In this document: positions 1 through 5,288 of the stretch, piece by piece
Position numbering within the stretch: position 1 is the stretch's first letter
Layout: every line of letters starts with the position of its first letter
Source of the DNA: Cyanobacteria bacterium M_surface_7_m2_037
Lineage (GTDB): Bacteria > Cyanobacteriota > Cyanobacteriia > PCC-6307 > Cyanobiaceae
DNA length: 8,409 nucleotides
Direction of reading: 5' to 3'
Assembly (NCBI GenBank): GCA_016882585.1
Contig: VGPP01000071.1
Location: forward strand, 1-8,409
Program-made: the position numbers and the translations under genes
The notes under the pieces: model-generated
What the model was told of the DNA's origin: nothing
What the model saw: the letters and a program-made list of their open reading frames with translations, nothing else
Database searches by the model: none

Positions 1-314
1 TCGATGCCCCGGTGAATGGAGAGGAAGGCCGCAGCTTCCTCGGCGATCTAATCGCCGACAACAGCCACGCCGAGCCGCTCGATCAGGTGGAGCGCGGCAT
101 GCACCACGAGCAGCTGGGCCGCTGGCTCAGCCACCTCACCGAACAGGAGCGCCAGGTGCTTGAGCTGCGCTTCGGCCTGGAGGGCGAAGAGCGCCACACC
201 CTCGCCGAAATTGGCCGCATGCTCGATGTATCGCGCGAGCGGGTGCGCCAGGTGGAACTCAAGGCCCTGCGCAAGCTGCGGCACCTCACTCGCAGAATGC
301 CCAGCAGCCTGTGA
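1..314 (+). CDS. RNA polymerase sigma factor, sigma-70 family (group-2 RpoD-like), C-terminal fragment
   Basis: This is the 3' end of a gene that enters from the left edge; the reading frame uses codons starting at position 3, and TGA is at 312-314. About 103 residues are visible. They hold the end of region 3 (around LGDLIADNSHAEP), region 4.1 (LSHLTEQERQVLELRFGL) and the region 4.2 helix-turn-helix (TLAEIGRMLDVSRERVRQVE), which in this family contacts the promoter -35 element. A GTG at 12 is in frame but is not a plausible start, because conserved sigma sequence continues upstream of it. The short tail after region 4.2 (RRMPSSL) does not resemble the longer ending of primary SigA proteins, so I favour a group 2 (non-essential, stress or light responsive) sigma factor, but the diagnostic region 2 is outside the window. 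The stop codon overlaps the start of the amidase gene, which points to co-transcription. Confidence 0.93.
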   Translation, partial: DAPVNGEEGRSFLGDLIADNSHAEPLDQVERGMHHEQLGRWLSHLTEQERQVLELRFGLEGEERHTLAEIGRMLDVSRERVRQVELKALRKLRHLTRRMPSSL

Positions 315-1264
315 AACACCGGCTTCACGCCACTCCCGCCACGGTTCACTGGGGCCATCTGCAGGCTGATCTCGAACCGCGCCTCCAGGTGCGTTCGGGC
401 GATCACGTGGAGATCGAAACGTTCTCCGGGGGCCGCGCCGATCTCGGTGGCGACCTCTCGATCGTGGCGCCAGCCCATCGCGAGATCATCGAAACGGTGA
501 TGCCGATGGATGGCCCGCACATCCTCACAGGGCCGATCGCGGTTGAAGGGTCGAAGCCCGGCGATTGCCTCGAAGTGCGCATCGAATCCATTCGCCTCGG
601 GGCCGACTGGGGCTACAACCTGATTCGACCAGGCCGGGGGACCCTGCCTGATGAGTTTCACCAACCGCGCCAGAACACCTTTCCCATCGATCGCGACCGT
701 TCCGTCACCCACTTGCCGTGGGGAATCGATGTACCCCTGCGCCCGTTCTTCGGTGTGCTGGCCACGGCACCACCAGCGGAGTGGGGGAGGGTGTCGTCGG
801 TTCCGCCTCGCGAATTCGGCGGCAACATCGATAACAAGGAGCTGATTGCCGGCTCCTCACTCTTTTTGCCCGTGTTCACTGAGGGGGCCCTGTTTTCAGC
901 CGGCGATGGCCATGCCGTGCAGGGGGATGGGGAGATGGATGTCACCGCCCTGGAAACGTGCATGGATGGCTGCTTCCAACTGATCCTTCACCCAGGACGC
1001 ACGCTCGATGCACCCCGCGCCCTCACGCCCACCCATCTGATCACCATGGGCTTCGATGCCGACCTCGACGAAGCCGCGCGGCAGGCCTCCCATCGCATGC
1101 TCGATTGGCTCACAGCACTCACGGGCTGGAGCCGCGAACAGGCCTACATCTTCTCCAGCCTCGCCTGCGATATCCGCATCACCCAACTCGTGAATCAGAA
1201 CAAGGGCGTTCATGCCATGGTGCGGCGCAACCTGCTCAACCTCAACGAACCGATCGTGCCATGA
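311..1264 (+). CDS. Acetamidase/formamidase family protein (FmdA/AmdA type)
   Basis: A 317-residue protein of the acetamidase/formamidase family, whose characterised members hydrolyse short aliphatic amides to ammonia and the carboxylic acid in the cytoplasm. Visible family landmarks are GPIAVEGSKPGDCLEV (residues 74-89), GGNIDNKEL (170-178), the acidic and glycine-rich stretch from LPVFTEGALF (186-195) through AGDGHAVQGDGE (197-208), and SLACDIRITQLVN (283-295). Length fits the family and there is no signal peptide. The start is a GTG at 311-313, sharing four bases with the sigma factor stop (GTGA). This start retains the N-terminal HWGHLQADLEPRLQV segment typical of the family, and no strong Shine-Dalgarno is visible, so translation is probably coupled to the upstream gene. 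Known substrates in the family are formamide and acetamide, but sequence alone cannot fix the substrate here. A nitrogen-scavenging role is inference. The family call is firm. Confidence 0.92.
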   Translation: MKHRLHATPATVHWGHLQADLEPRLQVRSGDHVEIETFSGGRADLGGDLSIVAPAHREIIETVMPMDGPHILTGPIAVEGSKPGDCLEVRIESIRLGADWGYNLIRPGRGTLPDEFHQPRQNTFPIDRDRSVTHLPWGIDVPLRPFFGVLATAPPAEWGRVSSVPPREFGGNIDNKELIAGSSLFLPVFTEGALFSAGDGHAVQGDGEMDVTALETCMDGCFQLILHPGRTLDAPRALTPTHLITMGFDADLDEAARQASHRMLDWLTALTGWSREQAYIFSSLACDIRITQLVNQNKGVHAMVRRNLLNLNEPIVP

Positions 1265-1908
1265 AGGATGAAGCAGGGGTGTTCGAGTATCACTTCGAAC
1301 AACACATTGATCCGAAATATCTCGATCGCTACTACCGCTTCAGCGATCGCATGAAGCAAATGGCAAGCCAGCGCGAGGGCTTTGTCAGCCTCGAGCGCCA
1401 ACTGATTGAACAGCGCCCTGATCAGTGCGTGTTCCGCACCACGATGCGGTTCAACCATCCCCAGCAGTGCATGAGCTGGCTCGACGACCCAGAGCGCCGG
1501 CGCTTGCTGCTACAGGAAGAGGAAGAAACCGGTTTTCAGTTCAAAGGCAGGGCCAACTGGATCGGCTACGGCCGCTGGCTCTCCGGCCGCATTCGCCGGC
1601 CTGTGCCCACCTGGAAGGTGAATCTGATGGTGCTGCTCACGCTGTATCCAACAGCGATGTTGCTCACCCCGATCCTGCATGGGCTCTTTCCGAAAGCCTC
1701 CGGTGCCACCTTGATGTTGGTGAGCAACACCCTGTGCGTAGCGGCCACCTCGTGGCTGCTGGTTCCCAGCGTGAGCCGCACCTACCGGCGCTGGCTGGAA
1801 GGCGACACCAACGCCCTGCAAACCCTTGCCGCCTTGGCATCTCTGGTGGGCGTGTTTGTGGTGATGTGGTGGGGATTCAGTCACCTCGCGTTCACCGGCG
1901 GCCGGTGA
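1261..1908 (+). CDS. ABM-domain (antibiotic biosynthesis monooxygenase-like) protein with three C-terminal membrane helices
   Basis: A 215-residue protein starting at ATG 1261, which overlaps the amidase stop by four bases (ATGA). The same frame stays open upstream to 958, but that stretch lies inside the amidase gene and is not protein-like. Residues 1-100 resemble the dimeric alpha+beta ABM fold: a first strand (VFEYHFEQHI), the helix LDRYYRFSDRMKQMASQREGF, FVSLERQLIE, CVFRTTMRF, then a helix with SWLDDPERRRLL. An arginine-rich linker (GRWLSGRIRRPVPTW) leads to three hydrophobic segments near residues 120-140, 148-170 and 188-209. The WKVNLMVLLTLYPTAMLLTP stretch resembles membrane tails seen in other ABM-domain proteins. 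ABM domains include small oxygenases, heme-degrading enzymes and non-catalytic ligand binders, and I see no residues that fix an activity. The arginines just before the first helix suggest that the ABM domain is cytoplasmic. Function unknown; translation is probably coupled to the amidase. Confidence 0.85.
   Translation: MKDEAGVFEYHFEQHIDPKYLDRYYRFSDRMKQMASQREGFVSLERQLIEQRPDQCVFRTTMRFNHPQQCMSWLDDPERRRLLLQEEEETGFQFKGRANWIGYGRWLSGRIRRPVPTWKVNLMVLLTLYPTAMLLTPILHGLFPKASGATLMLVSNTLCVAATSWLLVPSVSRTYRRWLEGDTNALQTLAALASLVGVFVVMWWGFSHLAFTGGR
1343..1350. repeat. HIP1 octamer GCGATCGC
   Basis: A perfect copy of the highly iterated palindrome found in many cyanobacterial genomes, here inside the ABM-domain gene (encoding part of SDRM). 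It supports a cyanobacterial source; no local function is implied. Confidence 0.7.
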
Positions 1909-1920
1909 GCCCATGCCGCC

Positions 1921-3085
1921 ATGGCGAAAGCAGTCCTGCTTCGGTCAATCCTGATTGCCCTGATCGGCACGCTGCCAGCACTGGCGGAAGTTGCAGAGAA
2001 CAAGACTGAAACGACAAAGCCTGAGCAGGCGCAGGGGCTGATCGGCATTCCGGCCAGCCCTGCGGCCGTTGACCCCACACCCGGCACGGGAGCCCTGGGA
2101 CGCTGGCTGGGGCTCCCGGCCGATTCAGCCTGGAGCCTGAGCGGTGTGTGGGTCGGCAATGGCAGCGATCAGCTTGGTGGAGCCGGATCGAACGGAGCTC
2201 TACAGCTACGTGTTCAGCCAGGATTTGTTCGACAACCAGATCAGATTTCTGGTGGGGAAGATCGCAGCAAGCAACGATTTTGCCAATGTTGTGGTGCCCG
2301 TGATACGACCCGGGTCGCCGTACACAGTTCCCAGCATCAGCGCTCTCACCTACACACCGTTGTATGCAATGCCGACCCTGCAGGGACGGCTGCCTGGTTA
2401 TCCAAACCCGGCCCTGGGTGCCTCGCTTCTGATCCAGCCCAAGGCACTGAAGCGTGATGCCTGGCTCAAACTAGGATTCTTTGATGGGCGAGGTGGATCG
2501 GGCGTGGAACCGGCGCTGCAGACCGGCCTGGCCATGCCAAGCCTCTCAGGGCCGCTCTTTTCCATCGGCAAGCTCGGTGGATCCTGGACTGCAGGACGCA
2601 GCAGGAAACCCGGATCCGCCAGTGTGGGGCTCTGGCATCAAGGAGGCCCGCTGAGCTGCGCGCCCGCCCCCTGCACAGAAGCCTCGGCCGCTGGCGGCTA
2701 TCTCATTGCCCATCAACGCCTGGTTGGTTTTCGCTATCCCACTGACAACAGCGGAATCACCAGCTTCCTACAAGCTGGCTGGAGCCCCGCACGCACAAAT
2801 CTGTTCAGCACATCGATCGGAGGGGGATTCACGATGTTTGCGCCGATGCGGTCGCGGCCACTGGATTCCTATGGGATTGGCTTGTCGTGGGCCAGGGTCA
2901 ACCAACAGGGTCCCTACGCTGGTTTCTCCAATCCCAGCGAACTGATGATCCAGGTGTATGGACAGATTCACCCGATCAGCAACTCATACCTCACCCCTGC
3001 CATCACCATGCTGCCGATCGCTGGACGCCAGGACGCCACAACGCCATCCACCAGCGCCCAGCTGCAGCTTGTTGCTCTGTTCTGA
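1921..3085 (+). pseudogene. Carbohydrate porin, OprB family, frame-broken with a missing internal segment
   Basis: Two reading frames together look like one outer-membrane porin of the OprB type, in the short cyanobacterial form without SLH domains. The first frame starts at ATG 1921, 12 nt after the ABM gene. It encodes a signal peptide (MAKAVLLRSILIALIGTLPALA, likely cut after A22) and mature sequence with GTGALGRWLGLPADSAWSLS and GVWVGNGSDQL, then loses similarity and stops at 2457. The second frame, shifted by +1, picks up family-like sequence at PDRTELYSYVFSQDLFDNQI (from about 2183). It continues through repeated amphipathic strands to the C-terminal phenylalanine at 3080-3082 that is typical of outer-membrane barrels. 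From memory of the family, several tens of residues (first barrel strands) normally lie between these blocks. An internal deletion that also shifts the frame, with its junction near 2176-2185, fits best. The downstream frame alone has no signal peptide, so an exported porin is unlikely. A sequencing or assembly error remains possible. Confidence 0.75.
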
Positions 3086-3096
3086 TCCCATCCAGA

Positions 3097-4011
3097 GTGC
3101 GTCTGCCCTTCATTTACCACCCGTCCTACTCAGCGCCGCTGCCCAGTAGCCATCGCTTTCCGATGGCGAAGTTTCGGTTGCTTCATCAGTTGTTGCTGGA
3201 TCAGGGGCTGGCGCAAAACGACCAATTTGTGCAACCGCTGCCGGCGCCGCGTCGCTGGCTGGAGCTAGTGCATGAGCAGCGCTACCACCACGCCTTTGCC
3301 AGGGGGGAGCTCACACACGCCGAGCAACGCCGCATCGGCCTACCAGCCACCACGCCCCTGGTGCAGCGCACCTGGCTGGCGGTGGGCGGCACGGTGCTCA
3401 CCGCGCGGCTGGCGCTTGAGCATGGCCTGGCCTGCCACCTTGCTGGCGGCACCCATCACGCCTACCCCGATCACGGCAGCGGCTTCTGCATCTTCAACGA
3501 TTGCGCCGTGGCCGCCCGGGTGCTGCTGGCGGAAGGCCGGGTGCAGCAGCTGATGGTGATCGATCTGGATGTGCACCAAGGCGATGCCACCGCCGCGATC
3601 TTTGCCGAGGAGCCGCGGGTGTTCACCTTCTCCGCCCACTGCCAGAGCAACTTTCCGCTGCGCAAACAAACCAGCAACGTCGACCTCCCCCTCGAGGATG
3701 GCCTGGGCGATGACGACTACCTAATTGCCATTGGCGACCTGATCCCCAACCTGCTGGATCAGGTGCGGCCGGATCTGGTGCTTTACAACGCCGGCGTGGA
3801 TCCCCACCGCAACGACCGGCTCGGCAAGCTCTGCCTGAGCAGCACAGGGTTGCTGAACCGCGATCGGCTGGTGCTGGATGCCTGCCTGCGGCGCTCCATC
3901 CCCGTGGCCACCGTGATCGGCGGCGGCTACGACGATCTCGATCCGCTGGTGCAGCGCCACGGGTTGGTGTTCCGGGCCGCCGTAGAGCAGGCCCGGTTGC
4001 ACGGCTTGTAG
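3097..4011 (+). CDS. Histone deacetylase family protein (zinc-dependent deacetylase/amidohydrolase, bacterial class IV-like)
   Basis: A 304-residue member of the arginase/deacetylase fold family. The catalytic pattern is visible: GGTHHAYPDHGSGFCIFND (118-135) with the His pair at 120-121, VIDLDVHQGDAT (154-165) with metal ligands D158 and H160, NAGVDPHRNDRLG (231-243) with metal ligand D235, and GGGYDDL (275-281) with the catalytic-type Y278. All key residues for zinc-dependent deacetylation are therefore present. The GTG start at 3097 is chosen because it keeps the conserved FIYHPSYSAPLPSSHRFPM opening (residues 5-23); the later ATG at 3163 would cut this off. No good Shine-Dalgarno is seen, and the start is only 11 nt after the porin stop, so it may depend on upstream translation or an internal promoter. 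Bacterial relatives act on acetyl-lysine, acetylpolyamines or other acylated amines; the substrate here is not known. The gene ends 37 nt from the convergent pdhA stop. Confidence 0.92.
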   Translation: MRLPFIYHPSYSAPLPSSHRFPMAKFRLLHQLLLDQGLAQNDQFVQPLPAPRRWLELVHEQRYHHAFARGELTHAEQRRIGLPATTPLVQRTWLAVGGTVLTARLALEHGLACHLAGGTHHAYPDHGSGFCIFNDCAVAARVLLAEGRVQQLMVIDLDVHQGDATAAIFAEEPRVFTFSAHCQSNFPLRKQTSNVDLPLEDGLGDDDYLIAIGDLIPNLLDQVRPDLVLYNAGVDPHRNDRLGKLCLSSTGLLNRDRLVLDACLRRSIPVATVIGGGYDDLDPLVQRHGLVFRAAVEQARLHGL

Positions 4012-4019
4012 GCGTTACT

Positions 4020-4049
4020 GAGCTGCTCCCAGCTTCAGGCCGCGAAGCT
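4020..4049. terminator. Inverted repeats between convergent deacetylase and pdhA genes (weak terminator candidate)
   Basis: The 37-nt gap between the two convergent stop codons holds two overlapping inverted repeats: AGCTG-4-CAGCT (4021-4034) and AGCTTC-7-GAAGCT (4031-4049). They share AGCT and so compete for pairing. Neither is followed by a T-run on either strand, so this is not a classical intrinsic terminator. The position suits a shared end point for both transcripts, but this is inference. Confidence 0.25.
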
Positions 4050-5158
4050 CAGTCTTCCGCCCAGATGTAGCGGGTGAGCTCTTCCGGCTTGGGCTCAGGT
4101 GCAGCGAGCGCAAACTCCACACAATCGGCCACCTCGGCGTCGATCTCCTTTTCGATCCCTTTGAGCTCATCGGCCGTGGCCAGGTTGTGCTCAATCAGAT
4201 GGGCGGCCAGGCGCTTGATCGGATCGCGTTGGGCCCAGAACTCCTTCTCGGCTTCGGCGCGCAGCTCGTCGGGGTCGGCCAGGGAGTGGCCGCGGAAGCG
4301 ATAGGTGAGGCACTCCAGCACGGTGGGGCCTTCGCCGGCGCGGGCCCGCTCAATGGCGCGCTGGGCAGCGCCACGCACCGCCAACACATCCATGCCGTCC
4401 ACCTCTTCACCGGCCATGCCGAAGGCGGCCGCCTTGCGCCAGATCTCAGGGTCGCTGGTGGCGCGGTTGTGGTCCATGCCGATGGCCCACTTGTTGTTTT
4501 CCACCACGAAGATGATCGGCAGCTTCCAGAGCGCCGCCATGTTCAGGCACTCATAGAACTGCCCGATGTTGCAGGTGCCATCGCCGAAGAAGGCGGCCGT
4601 CACGGCATCGCTGCTGGCATCACCAAGCGCATCGCGCTTGTAGCGGCTGGTGAAGGCGGCACCGAGCGCCACAGGGATGCCTTCACCGATGAAGGCATAA
4701 CCACCCAGCAGGTGGTGCTCCTTGGAGAAGAGGTGCATCGAGCCGCCGCGGCCCTTGCTGCACCCGGTTTCCTTCCCGAACAGCTCGCTCATCACCTCGC
4801 GGGCGGGCACGCCGCAGCTGAGGGCGTGCACGTGATCGCGATAGGTGCTGCAGAACCAGTCGTGCTGCATCTTCATCGCCTTGATGACGCCCGTGCTCAC
4901 GGCCTCCTGGCCGTTGTAGAGGTGCACGAAGCCGAACATCTTGCCCCGGTAATACATCTCGGCGCACTTGTCTTCGAAGCGCCGACCCAGGGTCATGTCG
5001 CGATAGAGCATCAAGCCCTCATCGCGGCTCACCACAGCCGGGGTGGAGGGATACAGATTCAGCAGACGCTCGGCGTGCAGGCCCACCGCGTTCACATCGG
5101 CGGAGCAGGCGGGAGCCCCGTTGCTGGCGACGCTCTGGCCGAGATCTGCCTGTGTCAT
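4049..5158 (-). CDS. pdhA: Pyruvate dehydrogenase E1 component, alpha subunit
   Basis: A 369-residue thiamine-diphosphate enzyme subunit. With E1 beta it decarboxylates pyruvate and passes the acetyl group to the lipoyl arm of E2, feeding acetyl-CoA to fatty acid synthesis and the TCA reactions. Landmarks are the LGRRFEDKCAEMYYRGKM helix (58-74), GFVHLYNGQEA (76-86), the invariant YRDH (106-109), GRGGSMHLFS (136-145), GYAFIGEGIPVALGAA (153-168), and the thiamine-diphosphate/Mg motif running from GDGTCNIGQFYECLNMAAL (192-210) to ENN (220-222). The regulatory or active-site loop YRFRGHSLADPDELR (286-300) is also present. The length is normal for the cyanobacterial protein, and ATG at 5156-5158 gives the usual short variable N-terminus; upstream is only a weak GGAAA. 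E1 beta is not beside it in this window, in line with the scattered pdh genes of cyanobacteria. It is divergent from ftn2, sharing a 130-nt control region. Confidence 0.97.
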   Translation of the reverse strand: MTQADLGQSVASNGAPACSADVNAVGLHAERLLNLYPSTPAVVSRDEGLMLYRDMTLGRRFEDKCAEMYYRGKMFGFVHLYNGQEAVSTGVIKAMKMQHDWFCSTYRDHVHALSCGVPAREVMSELFGKETGCSKGRGGSMHLFSKEHHLLGGYAFIGEGIPVALGAAFTSRYKRDALGDASSDAVTAAFFGDGTCNIGQFYECLNMAALWKLPIIFVVENNKWAIGMDHNRATSDPEIWRKAAAFGMAGEEVDGMDVLAVRGAAQRAIERARAGEGPTVLECLTYRFRGHSLADPDELRAEAEKEFWAQRDPIKRLAAHLIEHNLATADELKGIEKEIDAEVADCVEFALAAPEPKPEELTRYIWAED

Positions 5159-5199
5159 GCGCGGTTTCCGGCTGTCCGGCCACTACTGATGCTGTGGCG

Positions 5200-5205
5200 A
5201 CTGTA
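5200..5205 (-). promoter_or_regulatory. Candidate -10 element for pdhA
   Basis: Read on the - strand this is TACAGT (4 of 6 to TATAAT), about 42 nt upstream of the pdhA ATG, so a transcript would carry a short leader of about 35 nt. No convincing -35 hexamer sits at the usual distance. The same hexamer, with TACAGTC shared, occurs in mirror orientation upstream of ftn2. Tentative. Confidence 0.28.
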
Positions 5206-5230
5206 CGGGGTCCATCACCAAACGGTGTGT

Positions 5231-5255
5231 GGGTTGAGGCCAAAACCTCAGACCC
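5231..5255. promoter_or_regulatory. Imperfect inverted repeat in the pdhA-ftn2 intergenic region (operator or hairpin candidate)
   Basis: The arms GGGTTGAGG (5231-5239) and CCTCAGACCC (5246-5255) can pair with eight Watson-Crick pairs, one G-T pair and one bulged base, around a 6-nt CCAAAA spacer. It lies between the two candidate -10 boxes and immediately upstream of the ftn2 one, where a bound regulator could affect that promoter. No T-run follows on the + strand, so it is not an obvious terminator. The regulator, if any, is unknown. Confidence 0.4.
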
Positions 5256-5259
5256 TGAC

Positions 5260-5265
5260 TACAGT
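5260..5265 (+). promoter_or_regulatory. Candidate -10 element for ftn2
   Basis: TACAGT (4 of 6 to TATAAT) lies 24 nt before the TTG start of ftn2 and would place transcription start near 5272. A TTGAGG at 5234-5239 resembles a -35 box, but its 20-nt spacing is longer than the usual 16-18, and it also forms part of the inverted repeat at 5231-5255. Tentative. Confidence 0.3.
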
Positions 5266-5288
5266 CACGCCCAAGCGAACCGGGCGGA

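Noticed and set aside
41..57. Perfect 7-bp inverted repeat CGGCGAT-CTA-ATCGCCG
   Set aside because: It lies inside the sigma factor coding sequence, encoding the region 3 stretch LGDLIAD, and is adequately explained by codon use.
958..1260. N-terminal extension of the ABM-domain frame
   Set aside because: It lies wholly within the amidase gene in another frame, and its translation is Pro/His/Arg-rich with no domain similarity. ATG 1261 gives a natural start.
2160..2190. Programmed ribosomal frameshift in the porin
   Set aside because: No slippery heptamer or downstream structure is evident, and a shift alone would not restore the barrel segment that seems to be missing.
2144..3085. The second porin frame as an independent gene
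   Set aside because: It has no signal peptide, it begins in the middle of a porin-like barrel, and its predecessor frame supplies exactly the missing N-terminus, so one broken gene is the simpler reading.
2887..3096. Upstream extension of the deacetylase frame
   Set aside because: It overlaps the end of the porin and reads as an unstructured His/Pro-rich peptide; family similarity begins right after the GTG at 3097.
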